Assembly (NCBI GenBank): GCA_965207125.1
Contig: OZ242263.1
Location: 1,302,001 to 1,366,000, forward strand
DNA from: G965207125 sp965207125
GTDB taxonomy: Bacteria; Pseudomonadota; Alphaproteobacteria; Puniceispirillales; UBA1172
Direction of reading: 5' to 3'
Length of the DNA: 64,000 nt
Position numbers and translations under genes: made by a program
The notes under the pieces: generated by a model
Databases searched by the model: none
What the model saw: the letters and a program-made list of their open reading frames with translations, nothing else
What the model was told of the DNA's origin: nothing
Shown: one piece after another, positions 51,917-60,160 of the stretch
How positions within the stretch are numbered: position 1 is the first letter of the stretch
How the letters are laid out: every line of letters begins with the position of its first letter

Positions 51917-53300
51917 TGACCCCTACCTTGCTGAGGTGGTTGTAAATTTGGCTTTTTAACCTATCAAGCGAATCTACGCTGTCGCCTTCGGCGCGTACAA
52001 CAATCTCGCCGCCAGTGTTTGAGGCGCGAATCAACCACCAGCCATTTTTTTCAATTACCCTGATACCGTCTATGGTGATGATATCCAGAATCGTCGCGTC
52101 CGAAGCCGTACTGATCATCGAGATGATTTCCTCGACCGCCGAAAATTTTCTGTCATCCGCACAAGGAATGCGCAGCTCAGGCGTCGAAAAAACCGACGGT
52201 AGATTATCGATAAAATCAGTGATGGACTCGCCGCCGATACAAATTTCTTTCAAAACTGCTACAGCTGCGAGCATTGCGTCATCGTAACCATAATACCCGT
52301 CAGCGATGAAAATATGGCCACTCATCTCGCCGCCAAAGGGTGCGTTATGCGCGCGAAGAGATGATTTCATAAAACTGTGACCAGTCTTTGATAAAACCAC
52401 CTCGCCACCAAGAGCACTAACAGCGTCCAGCGCGACTTGAGATGCTTTCACGTCAAAAATTATTTTTGCCCCCGGGTGATTTCTCAAAATGCCTCTTGCT
52501 AGAAAAGCAGTCAAAAGATCGCCAGCAATGTGTCGCCCGGTGGAATCTATCACGCCGATGCGGTCACCATCACCGTCAAACCCTATGCCAAGCAATGCTG
52601 ATGAGGTTTTGATCGCCTCACTCATCGCGACGAGGTTAGATGGATCAGAGGGGTCTGGATGATGATGGGGAAAAAGGCCGTCAATATCGGCAAATAGAAT
52701 CTGATGCCTGCCGTCAAGCTGCGCGGTTAAGGCTGGTACGATGACTCCGGCGGCCCCATTACCGCAATCCCAGATCACTGTTTGATCAGCGAGAGGTGCA
52801 AGATTGCCCGCGTAAGAAACAAGCGTGTTCAGATAAGGCGCGTTAATATTTTCATGGGTTTCCTCACCACCACCCTGTTCCTGAAGGCCTTTTTCGGCGC
52901 GCGTAGCAAGGCGGGTGATATCGTCGCCGAAAAATGGCTTATGCCCCAAAACCATCTTGAAACCGTTATGATCAGGTGGATTATGCGACCCTGTTACCTG
53001 AATAGCGCCATCGGCATTGAAATGAATATCGGCAAAATAAACCATTGGAGTCGGAGCGATACCGATATTGATCACGTTGATTCCGCCTCTGCGTAAACCA
53101 TCACTAAGACACCGTGCGAGGTCAGGGGACGACAGACGTCCATCACGCCCAATCACCACGCGTTTTCCACCTTTGTTAAGCACATGGTGAGCGAAAGCGA
53201 GACCAAGGGCGAAAGCGTCGGTTTCATTGAGCGTTTCATTCACGCGTCCTCTGATGTCATAAGCGCGTAAAACATGTGGGTGAAACTGATGAGACCTCAT
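51906..53300 (-). CDS. Phosphomannomutase/phosphoglucomutase (AlgC-type)
   Basis: Interconverts hexose 6- and 1-phosphates for nucleotide-sugar synthesis. The 464-residue protein has the N-terminal LRAYDIRGRVNETLNETDAF (about 10-29), the phosphoserine loop QVTGSHNPPDHNGFKM (about 100-115), the metal loop GIGFDGDGDRIGVID (about 238-252), sugar-binding GEMSGHIFIADGYYG and the C-terminal phosphate-binding RASNTGGEIVVRAE. It is intact, although both operon neighbours (galU upstream, galE downstream) are broken. Its ATG overlaps the galU stop by 4 bases. Confidence 0.95.
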   Translation of the reverse strand: MRSHQFHPHVLRAYDIRGRVNETLNETDAFALGLAFAHHVLNKGGKRVVIGRDGRLSSPDLARCLSDGLRRGGINVINIGIAPTPMVYFADIHFNADGAIQVTGSHNPPDHNGFKMVLGHKPFFGDDITRLATRAEKGLQEQGGGEETHENINAPYLNTLVSYAGNLAPLADQTVIWDCGNGAAGVIVPALTAQLDGRHQILFADIDGLFPHHHPDPSDPSNLVAMSEAIKTSSALLGIGFDGDGDRIGVIDSTGRHIAGDLLTAFLARGILRNHPGAKIIFDVKASQVALDAVSALGGEVVLSKTGHSFMKSSLRAHNAPFGGEMSGHIFIADGYYGYDDAMLAAVAVLKEICIGGESITDFIDNLPSVFSTPELRIPCADDRKFSAVEEIISMISTASDATILDIITIDGIRVIEKNGWWLIRASNTGGEIVVRAEGDSVDSLDRLKSQIYNHLSKVGVNGG

Positions 53301-53772
53301 CTAATGAGATCCTTAAGCCACTCCTCGAGCCGCGCACCAAGCCCCTCGCGCTCTAGACCGCAAGCGATATTCGCCTGCAGAAAACCGAGCCTTTTGCCGC
53401 AATCATAATATTGTCCATCAAAAGTCAAAGCATGAAAAGGCATCTGCCCGATCAATTGTGCAAGGCTATCGGTCACCTGAATCTCGCCGCCGGCACCAGA
53501 TTCCATTTTATCGAGTTTGGAGAAAATTTGAGGCTGCAAAATATAACGACCTATCACCGCAAGACGCGATGGTGCCTTCGCTACTGTGGGTTTTTCCACC
53601 AAATCCGCAACCTCGATGGGATTCCCCTCTTGGGCCTTTGGCGTGATGATGCCGTAAGATGAAACATCCTCTCTGGCTATCTCGCTGGCTGCGATCATGT
53701 TGCCGGAAGAAAACGCGTACCAAAGCCGCCTACTGGGAAAATAGCCTTACTAACATGACGCTTATCTTTCAT
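53297..53772 (-). pseudogene. galU: Remnant of UTP--glucose-1-phosphate uridylyltransferase (galU), internally deleted
   Basis: From an ATG at 53772 the frame reads KAIFPVGGFGTRFLPAT, the nucleotide-binding start of GalU, then hits TGA after 25 codons (53695). The rest is in another frame from an ATG at 53698 and gives 133 residues matching the GalU C-terminal half: REDVSSYGII, DLVEKPTVAKAPSRLAVIGR, GAGGEIQVTDSLAQLI and DGQYYDCGKRLGFLQAN. The lost part is about 130 codons. Without the middle of the catalytic domain the product cannot be active. Its stop overlaps the phosphomannomutase start. Confidence 0.87.
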
Positions 53773-53899
53773 CGGCTAACACAATCACTAAACGTGTCAA
53801 AAAGCAAGATGCAGATATACAGAACAAGGTTCTGGATATTCCGTGCAATTTTCGTCATAATCATCCCCATAATTACCTATTGATCAAAGGGTATCATCT

Positions 53900-54484
53900 A
53901 TGTTTGACACGTCTAAAAATGCCATCGAGGAACATTTGAATCGATCGGCTGATATTAAACGCACTGCTGCGGGTGTTTGCTCAACCGATGCCGCCTATGC
54001 CGCAAGTGCCATTACTAAGGCATTGCAGCAAGGTGGCAAACTCATGATCTGTGGCAACGGCGGTTCGGCGGCAGACGCACAACATATAGCCGCCGAATTT
54101 GTGGTTGCGCTCGACCATCACAATCTTCGAAAGCCTCTGACCGCAATCGCACTGACCACGGATACCTCACTCATTACCGCTTGCGCTAATGATCTGGGTT
54201 TCGATGATGTTTTCGCAAGGCAATGCGAGGCACTCGGGCGTGATGGTGATGTTTTGCTCGGATTGTCGACAAGCGGAAATTCACCGAATATCATCCGTGC
54301 GATCCACGTTGCCAAGAAGAAAAATATTACAACGATTGCTCTGACCGGCGGGAGTGGCGGCGAGACCGCTGGTCTGGCGGATATTGTCATCGCCGTGCCA
54401 AGCAGCTCAACGCAACATATTCAAGAAACACACATCGCCCTTGGGCATGCCATTGTCGCCACGATAGAAAAAAACTTCGCTTGA
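53900..54484 (+). CDS. gmhA: Sedoheptulose-7-phosphate isomerase (GmhA-type SIS protein)
   Basis: SIS-domain isomerase that makes D-glycero-D-manno-heptose 7-phosphate, the first step to ADP- or GDP-heptose for lipopolysaccharide or glycans. The 194-residue protein has LMICGNGGSAADAQHIAAEF (about residues 49-68), SLITACANDLGFDDVFARQC, the phosphate loop LLGLSTSGNSPNIIRAI, and the C-terminal HIQETHIALGHAI with the catalytic His region. DiaA-like proteins share the fold, but these residues favour GmhA. gmhB is at 61.3-61.9 kb in this window. Confidence 0.9.
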   Translation: MFDTSKNAIEEHLNRSADIKRTAAGVCSTDAAYAASAITKALQQGGKLMICGNGGSAADAQHIAAEFVVALDHHNLRKPLTAIALTTDTSLITACANDLGFDDVFARQCEALGRDGDVLLGLSTSGNSPNIIRAIHVAKKKNITTIALTGGSGGETAGLADIVIAVPSSSTQHIQETHIALGHAIVATIEKNFA

Positions 54485-54546
54485 AGCCGCTCGCGCGAAA
54501 AGCAGCCTCTGCAACTTTTGATGTGCAAAACCATTATATTTTTTAA

Positions 54547-54792
54547 GAGGTTTTACCTCCTCAAGTACATTATTGTTCCAATGCTTTGGAGGCAATGGAT
54601 GGTGCGGATATCACGGTTATTGTTACTGAATGGAAAGAGTTTGCCGATCTGGCCCCGAAAACTATCGCTAGTGCTATGCGCGGGCCGGTGCTGGTTGATC
54701 TGCGTCATGTGATCGCGCCATGCGCCGCTCGGGGGGCGGGGTTTTTTCTGCACGCGATTGGGCATCAAGATCTATCGGATAACACCGACTAA
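54547..54792 (+). pseudogene. ugd: Remnant of UDP-glucose 6-dehydrogenase (C-terminal end of ugd)
   Basis: An open frame after a TAA at 54544 reads VLPPQVHYCSNALEAMDGAD, ITVIVTEWKEFADLAPKTI, GPVLVDLRHV and a terminal FFLHAIGHQDL. This is the last 80 or so residues of the UDP-glucose/GDP-mannose dehydrogenase family (nucleotide-sugar-binding domain). The Rossmann domain and catalytic cysteine domain are absent and no start codon with a ribosome site is present. It lies 62 bp after gmhA on the same strand. The base to 54955 holds nothing else recognisable. Confidence 0.8.
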
Positions 54793-54955
54793 TGCCTTTA
54801 GCGCATTAGACTGGCCTCGTAAGCTGGAGTGCTATTTAATCTCTAATGTTGAAAAAGAATTTTTACGATCTTGTCCATCATCGCCAATCATTTTAGGCGT
54901 GCGGTAAAAGAACTAAAGTCCTCATCCACCATTACAAAACGAGGCTGAATTTGAT

Positions 54956-55030
54956 TGGAGCGGGTGATGAGATTCGAACTCACGACCCTTACCTTGGCAA
55001 GGTAATGCTCTACCCCTGAGCTACACCCGC
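54956..55030 (-). tRNA. tRNA-Gly (anticodon GCC)
   Basis: Cloverleaf on the minus strand. The acceptor 5' GCGGGTG (55030-55024) pairs with CACCCGC (54966-54960). The D-arm has AGCTCAGGGGTAGAGC, the anticodon arm ttaccttGCCaaggtaa carries GCC, and the T-arm has GAGTTCGAATCTC. The discriminator is T and CCA is encoded at 54958-54956. It reads GGC and GGT codons. Confidence 0.97.
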
Positions 55031-55043
55031 ATCCGAAGCCCCG

Positions 55044-55071
55044 ACTATAGCCGTCCTTGCGTCTTGCGCAA
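55044..55071 (-). promoter_or_regulatory. Promoter candidate for tRNA-Gly
   Basis: On the minus strand TTGCGC (55071-55066) and TATAGT (55049-55044) with a 16-bp spacer, 13 bp before the tRNA 5' end. The remaining bases between the tRNA and the aminotransferase gene show nothing else. Confidence 0.4.
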
Positions 55072-55117
55072 GTAAAAAATTATTTCTCTCTCTCTTGCGC
55101 GAGACGACGAACGGCCG

Positions 55118-56311
55118 TTAAGAAACCACCGCGTTAAGGCAGTTAATTACATGATCGCATGCATCGTCCTCAAGATAGGGGTGAAATGGCAATGCCAAAA
55201 TCCGCCGACACAGTGTCGCTGTTACTTCTAGCTCGCCACAGGCCACCGGATAACCTTGATAGGGTTGATGTTTGTGCACAGATTTCGAATAATAGACTCT
55301 AGTCGGAATTCCTTGCGCTTTTAGTTGATCCTGCACCGCTTCGCGATCAAGTTCCTCGGGCAATAATACGCAATAATGTGCCCAGCTTGAGGTAGTGTGA
55401 GGAATAAGCCGAGGAGGCGTTATCGCGCTACTCAATCCTTCGGTGTAACGCGCCGCGATTTGTTGGCGGTGGAGCAATTCTTCTGAAAACAACGTCAATT
55501 TCTGTAGCAGTATCGCCGCTTGAATAGTGTCCATTCTGCCAGTCATGCCGATGAGGTCATATTCATAGCGCGTCTCGCTCATCCCATGAACTCTGAGCGC
55601 GCGGGCGGTCGCTGCGATGTGATCGTCATCGGTGAACAACGCTCCCCCATCACCATAACAGCCAAGCGGCTTGGTTGGATAAAAACTGGTGATACTGATC
55701 TGCGCGAGACTGCCGACACGGCGTCCGCCGAATGTCGCGCCAAATGATTGCGCTGCATCAGCCATCACCCACAAACCATGTTTATCAGCAAATGCTGTGA
55801 TCGCATCAGCCGCGGCGGGCTGCCCGAATAAATCAACCGGAATGATGCCGACAACCTCGATATTAGCGTCCCGTGCTGCTTGAAGTGCGTCATCCAGCCG
55901 GTGGGGGTCAAGATTGAAACTCAGCGCATCGACCTCAGCAAAAATTGGCACCGCCCCAAGATACGGTAAAACCTCAGCCGTGGCGGCAAAGGTGAAACCT
56001 GGGACAATCACCCCTTGCCCAGCCTTGATGCCGAGAGCCATCAACCCGATTGTTAGCGCGTCCGTGCCACTCGAAGTAGTGACCGCATGGCGGCAACCAA
56101 CAAAATCAGCAAGGGCTGATTCGAGGTGGTCTATCTCAGGCCCCATTAAATACTGGCCATGATCGAGAACCTTTATGATCGCTGTCTCGATATTTTTTCT
56201 GATGAGGGCCTGCGGGGTGGCTAAATCCAGAAACGCGATCGGATTATTAGCCGAGTACGTCGTTATAGACGCTTTGGGGGGTGAAGAATTTATCTTATCA
56301 GGAAGTGGCAT
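55118..56311 (-). CDS. DegT/DnrJ/EryC1-family sugar aminotransferase
   Basis: PLP-dependent aminotransferase acting on nucleotide-linked keto-sugars. It has AFLDLATPQALIRKNIETAI, HGQYLMGPEIDHLE, VTTSSGTDALTIGLMALG, GVIVPGFTFAATAEVLPYLG, GLWVMADAAQSFGATFGGRR, and the PLP lysine in TSFYPTKPLGCYGDGGAL. GMTGRMDTIQAAILL and RVYYSKSVHKHQPY follow. The ATG at 56311 gives about 397 residues and overlaps the oxidoreductase gene; the frame extends to a TTG at 56338. Paired with a Gfo/Idh oxidoreductase, it resembles the WbpB-WbpE step for 3-amino sugars, but the substrate is inferred only. Confidence 0.92.
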   Translation of the reverse strand: MPLPDKINSSPPKASITTYSANNPIAFLDLATPQALIRKNIETAIIKVLDHGQYLMGPEIDHLESALADFVGCRHAVTTSSGTDALTIGLMALGIKAGQGVIVPGFTFAATAEVLPYLGAVPIFAEVDALSFNLDPHRLDDALQAARDANIEVVGIIPVDLFGQPAAADAITAFADKHGLWVMADAAQSFGATFGGRRVGSLAQISITSFYPTKPLGCYGDGGALFTDDDHIAATARALRVHGMSETRYEYDLIGMTGRMDTIQAAILLQKLTLFSEELLHRQQIAARYTEGLSSAITPPRLIPHTTSSWAHYCVLLPEELDREAVQDQLKAQGIPTRVYYSKSVHKHQPYQGYPVACGELEVTATLCRRILALPFHPYLEDDACDHVINCLNAVVS

Positions 56312-57269
56312 TGTAACGTTCTCGGCTCGCATCTTCAATTAGTGTCAGCAAATGCTGAACATATAACGCCTCTGCCAAATCGGTTAATGGCGGGGTATTA
56401 TTACGTACTGAGGCTATAAAAGCCGCCATTTCATTTGCAAGCGGTTCGGACGCATCGACTGGAATAGCGATCTGCTGGGTTGTTTTGGGCGTTAGAGTCA
56501 ACATCTTATCCCATGATTGTGTCATATCGAGATCAAGTGAACCGTTATCGCCGGTCACTGTCAGACGTTGGACTTTAGTTTCATGCGCCCAGCATGCCGT
56601 AAGATCAGCGGTAATCCCGCCAATAAAATGGCATCGAGCGGTGATGGTGTTGGCGTCTTGCGTCCGATCATCGCATGTTACAGCTTGGGCTTTTGCCCCG
56701 CCGGTCAGCGCGTAAACCAGCGCAAGATCATGAGGACAAAGATCATATAACACCGACTCGCCTATGCGTGGCGGCCCTTGAGAGAGACGTTTTGCTTCGA
56801 TGTGGCGAACCTTGCCGATGCGGTCATCGCTAATCATCTCTATCATACGATGAAAGCCGTTATGATGGCGAATCAGATGACCCACCATTACGTGTTTTGC
56901 CGCTTGCCGTGCGGTTTTTTCGATGGAAATCGCATCAGTTAGACATAAGGCCAAAGGTTTTTCGATAAAAATATGTTTGCCGGCAGTAAGGCATTCAAGC
57001 GCGAGTGTGTGATGCGTCTCAGGAGGGGTTGCGATCGCGATGCCGTCTATCTGTTGATCCACCAGAATATCGGGCAGGGCGACCACCGGACAATCAAAAT
57101 GTTTTTCAAGGTCTTCGTGCTGTTCATAATGGGAGTCACAAATCGCTGCGAGGCTGTTGCTTGCTTTGAGATTCCGAGCAATATTCCGCCCCCATTGCCC
57201 ACAGCCGATAAGAGCGATATGAGGCGATGTGGAATTATTTGAGGTGGCGTGAGTTCTGACCATAGCCAT
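56298..57269 (-). CDS. Gfo/Idh/MocA-family oxidoreductase
   Basis: NAD(P)-dependent sugar oxidoreductase of about 323 residues. The Rossmann motif is HIALIGCGQWGRNIARNL, the family EKP motif is in KHIFIEKPLALCLTDAISI, and YDLCPHDLALVYALTG holds the catalytic-domain His-Asp region. The frame extends upstream to an ATG at 57329; the ATGs at 57269 or 57263 fit the family length better. It is coupled (14-base overlap) to the DegT aminotransferase, so together they may oxidise and aminate a nucleotide sugar such as UDP-GlcNAcA (inference). Confidence 0.88.
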   Translation of the reverse strand: MAMVRTHATSNNSTSPHIALIGCGQWGRNIARNLKASNSLAAICDSHYEQHEDLEKHFDCPVVALPDILVDQQIDGIAIATPPETHHTLALECLTAGKHIFIEKPLALCLTDAISIEKTARQAAKHVMVGHLIRHHNGFHRMIEMISDDRIGKVRHIEAKRLSQGPPRIGESVLYDLCPHDLALVYALTGGAKAQAVTCDDRTQDANTITARCHFIGGITADLTACWAHETKVQRLTVTGDNGSLDLDMTQSWDKMLTLTPKTTQQIAIPVDASEPLANEMAAFIASVRNNTPPLTDLAEALYVQHLLTLIEDASRERYNATS

Positions 57270-57358
57270 CTGACCAATTATTATTTTAATAGTGCTAATC
57301 CGCGCACGGACTATGGTCAAGCGTTGCATTATGTAATTTTTCGTGAATATTATAGGCC

Positions 57359-57910
57359 ATGACTGATGATTTACCTCCCCATAATACCCCGCGCCGTGAA
57401 GATGATGTTTTGCCTATACCGGCAACTCCGCAAGATTTGCTTGATGCACTCATGCGGCTGGATATCGACGTTGAGCATCATCACCATCCGCCCCTCTATA
57501 CCGTTGAGGATTCTAAAAAATATCAGGACGGAATCGAAGGCGGGCACAGCAAAAATCTTTTTCTGCGCGACCGCCGAAAAAACAATTATCTGGTTGTCGC
57601 CGAGCAGAATCTACCGATTGATCTCAAAGCCCTTGCCTCGACGCTTGCATGTGATCGACTTTCGTTCGGTAGCCCAGATCGGTTGATGGAGTTTCTCGGC
57701 GTTATTCCGGGGGCAGTTACGCCTTTCGCCCTCATCAATGACCCTGGTTGCCGCGTTAAATTGATCGTCGATAACACTTTGTTAAAAATGGCATGGGTCA
57801 ATTTTCATCCTCTTACCAACGATCAGACTTTGACTATTCGCCCGGATGATTTGATGCGTTTTTTCACCTACACTGGGCATCAGCCAATGATTCTGCCCTC
57901 TGCCCAGTAA
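57359..57910 (+). CDS. YbaK/ProX-type prolyl-tRNA editing protein
   Basis: Free-standing deacylase resembling the INS domain of ProRS; family members hydrolyse mischarged tRNA (Ala-tRNA-Pro for PrdX/ProXp-ala). The 183-residue protein has ALMRLDIDVEHHHHPPLYTV, the catalytic-lysine-type GGHSKNLFLRDRRKNNYLVV, LSFGSPDRLMEFLGVIPGAV and TPFALINDPGC. The N-terminal 20 residues are extra. It is divergent from the oxidoreductase gene. Confidence 0.92.
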   Translation: MTDDLPPHNTPRREDDVLPIPATPQDLLDALMRLDIDVEHHHHPPLYTVEDSKKYQDGIEGGHSKNLFLRDRRKNNYLVVAEQNLPIDLKALASTLACDRLSFGSPDRLMEFLGVIPGAVTPFALINDPGCRVKLIVDNTLLKMAWVNFHPLTNDQTLTIRPDDLMRFFTYTGHQPMILPSAQ

Positions 57911-57915
57911 GTGTT

Positions 57916-57932
57916 GAGCGAAAAATTCGCTC
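57916..57932 (+). terminator. Short hairpin after the prolyl-tRNA editing gene
   Basis: Perfect 7-bp inverted repeat GAGCGAA-AAA-TTCGCTC 6 bases after the stop codon. A T-rich stretch (TTGTTTTTTAC) comes only about 18 bases later, so it is at best a weak intrinsic terminator. Confidence 0.3.
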
Positions 57933-58028
57933 GGCATGGGGCATAACAAAACTTGTTTTTTACAAAACATGATTTATCTTAAAAGTACAGAGGCCTGATG
58001 ATAACGGGCGAGATAGAGTATTGAGATA

Positions 58029-58916
58029 ATGACTTTTTCAGAACGATCGTCTTCGGTTGATGTTACCACTTCTAGCTTTATGGCTGAGGTGATCGAGGCT
58101 TCAACCACAAAAATAGTGGTCGTTGATTTCTGGGCGCCCTGGTGCGAGCCATGTCGTCAGCTGACGCCAATTCTCGAGAGCGTAATTGCTGCTACCAAAG
58201 GTGCAGTGAAATTCTGCAAAGTCAATGTTGATGAGAACCAAGCGATCGCCGCCCAGCTGCGTGTTCAGTCGCTGCCAACGGTCTATGTCTTCCGTGATGG
58301 GCAGCCTGTGGACGGTTTTATTGGGGTTAAAAGTCAATCCGAGATTACCGAAATGATCAATAAATTGGCTGGTGATGTGGTGGGGGTCTCCATTGCTGAG
58401 GTGCTTGAGGGCGCTGAGGCTGCACTGGCGGACGGCGAAATCGAGCGTGCGATTGCCGCTTTTCAGGCGGCGATCGAGATCGAGGCTGATAATGACATCG
58501 CGACTGCTGGCGTTTTGCATTGCATGATCATCAAGGGCGATTATGAGGGGGCACAAGCTTGGCTTGAGGCACTTTCTGATGAGGTTAAAAATAAAGACGC
58601 GGTGATAGAGGCGGTCAAACGCCTTGAATTCGTTGAGCAAGCAGCGGTGGCGGCGGCAAAACTCACGGTGCTCAGCGATGCTGCTGCGCGTGAGCCTGAT
58701 AGTTTCCAGCGCCAGTTTGATCTTGCCGAGGCGCAATATGGTGCCGGAATGATCGAGGATTCTATAGCCACCCTACTGAGCCTCATTGAAAAAGATAAGC
58801 AATGGAATGACGAGGCGGCGCGGACGCGATTGCTTAAAATTTTTGCGAGCCAAGGCGCGACGGCCCCTGAAGTTATTGCCGGAAGACGCCGGTTATCCTC
58901 TATTCTGTTTTCATGA
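58029..58916 (+). CDS. CnoX-like thioredoxin with TPR domain
   Basis: A 295-residue protein with an N-terminal thioredoxin fold carrying the redox motif WAPWCEPCRQLTP (Cys39, Cys42) and VQSLPTVYVFRDG with the cis-proline. A C-terminal TPR-like helical domain (about 125-290) follows, with a TPR-like unit AIAAFQAAIEIEADNDIATA. This is the architecture of CnoX/YbbN, a chaperedoxin that protects proteins from hypochlorous-acid aggregation and cooperates with GroEL. It retains both cysteines, unlike E. coli YbbN. It overlaps the Lon-domain gene by 4 bases. Confidence 0.92.
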   Translation: MTFSERSSSVDVTTSSFMAEVIEASTTKIVVVDFWAPWCEPCRQLTPILESVIAATKGAVKFCKVNVDENQAIAAQLRVQSLPTVYVFRDGQPVDGFIGVKSQSEITEMINKLAGDVVGVSIAEVLEGAEAALADGEIERAIAAFQAAIEIEADNDIATAGVLHCMIIKGDYEGAQAWLEALSDEVKNKDAVIEAVKRLEFVEQAAVAAAKLTVLSDAAAREPDSFQRQFDLAEAQYGAGMIEDSIATLLSLIEKDKQWNDEAARTRLLKIFASQGATAPEVIAGRRRLSSILFS

Positions 58917-59611
58917 CGTCATCCCAATATGGTCACACGATGAAACGCAACACTTTAGAACCTGATATTAAGGACTTACCGTGTACAATTCCTGTTTTCC
59001 CACTTAATGGTGCGTTGCTTTTGCCGGGGGGCAGATTGCCGCTCAATATTTTTGAGCCGCGTTATTTGGCGATGGTCTCGAATGCGTTGTCCACTCCGTA
59101 CCGCTTGATTGGCATGATTCAAAGCAATGCAGCCAAAAATTTAGATCATGCGTCTCCTGCGTTATATCAAACCGGATGTGTTGGGCGCATCGCTAGTTTT
59201 GAAGAAACCACGGACGGGCGTTATTTAATCTCTCTTGACGGTATTATTCGATTTACTGTTATCGCTGAGATGGAGGAAAAATCAGGATACCGGAGATGCG
59301 AGGTTTCGTACGACAACTTCAAAGCTGATATGGAAATTGCTGACCTCGCTTTTGATCGTCAATACCTTCATGACGTCCTTAAAACCTATCTTGTCGCAAA
59401 AGGTTTTTCCGCCGATTGGGATATGATAAAACAATATGATGATGAAAAACTTATCACTGCTCTTGCGATGATTTGCCCTCTGGGCACCGAAGAAAAGCAA
59501 ATGTTGCTCGAAGCTGAAACTCCAACTAAACGTGGCGAGACCCTGACTACGTTGCTCGAAATAAACATGCGGGATACCCATCATGGCTTCCAAAAACAAG
59601 CAAGACACTGA
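58913..59611 (+). CDS. LON substrate-binding-domain protein
   Basis: A 232-residue stand-alone Lon N-terminal domain without ATPase or protease parts. It has IPVFPLNGALLLPGGRLPLN then IFEPRYLAMVSNAL (about 26-60), IGMIQSN, GCVGRIASFEETTDGRYLIS and a helical C-terminus. Function unknown; possibly an adaptor. In alphaproteobacteria it commonly follows the trx/CnoX gene, as here (4-base overlap), and it overlaps the Trm112 gene by 29 bases. Confidence 0.9.
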   Translation: MTSSQYGHTMKRNTLEPDIKDLPCTIPVFPLNGALLLPGGRLPLNIFEPRYLAMVSNALSTPYRLIGMIQSNAAKNLDHASPALYQTGCVGRIASFEETTDGRYLISLDGIIRFTVIAEMEEKSGYRRCEVSYDNFKADMEIADLAFDRQYLHDVLKTYLVAKGFSADWDMIKQYDDEKLITALAMICPLGTEEKQMLLEAETPTKRGETLTTLLEINMRDTHHGFQKQARH

Positions 59612-59807
59612 AAAAAAAACCACACCGCGCGAGATAGATCCCGTGTTATTGGAATTACTGGTCTGTCCAGTTTGCCAAGGTGCTCTGACCTATGACCGTG
59701 AAAAAAACGAGCTGATCAGCAAACAAGCAGGGCTCGCTTATCCGATACGCGATGGCGTGCCGATTATGCTTGTCGATGAAGCGCGCAAAATCACTGATAT
59801 ACTATGA
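59583..59807 (+). CDS. Trm112-family protein (YcaR-like)
   Basis: A 74-residue UPF0434/Trm112 protein. The zinc-ribbon-like LLELLVCPVCQGALTYDRE has one Cys pair (Cys28, Cys31), followed by LISKQAGLAYPIRDGVPIML. Eukaryotic Trm112 activates methyltransferases; in bacteria the partner is unknown. The N-terminal 15 residues are Lys/Thr-rich and extra. It overlaps genes on both sides. Confidence 0.92.
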   Translation: MASKNKQDTEKKTTPREIDPVLLELLVCPVCQGALTYDREKNELISKQAGLAYPIRDGVPIMLVDEARKITDIL

Positions 59808-60160
59808 CTGCGCCATGGCCGTTGAATATCACTTTGGCTCCGACGAAAGATCATCTCACAATCTGTTTTGATGATGGGTTCACCGCATCTCTCACCGCCG
59901 AGTTATTGCGGGTCTCATCACCGTCCGCCGAAGTGCAGGGACATGGTAGCGGACAAAAACAAACACCGGCGGGTAAGCGCGATGTGCGCATTACTAATGT
60001 GGAAGCCGTAGGGCAATATGCAGTGCGCCTTACGTTCAGCGATGGGCATGACACAGGTATTTTCTCGTGGGAGATACTTTACAACTATGGGCAAGAGCGC
60101 GATCAGATTTTTGAAGATTATCTGAAAAGCCTCGAAGATCTGGGGCTTAGTCGCGGGTGA
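59804..60160 (+). CDS. DUF971 protein
   Basis: A 118-residue DUF971 (gamma-butyrobetaine hydroxylase N-terminal-like) protein with LTICFDDGFTASLTAELLRV, a Gln/Gly-rich loop, DVRITNVEAVGQYAVRLTFS and DGHDTGIFSWEILYNYG. Such domains may help Fe-S cluster or metal handling (ApbC/Mrp-associated in some genomes); no function is shown here. It overlaps Trm112 by 4 bases and the UbiH gene, convergent, by 14 bases. Confidence 0.92.
   Translation: MTAPWPLNITLAPTKDHLTICFDDGFTASLTAELLRVSSPSAEVQGHGSGQKQTPAGKRDVRITNVEAVGQYAVRLTFSDGHDTGIFSWEILYNYGQERDQIFEDYLKSLEDLGLSRG

Noticed and set aside
54793..54955. Search for a further gene remnant between the ugd stub and tRNA-Gly.
   Set aside because: No recognisable motif in any frame.
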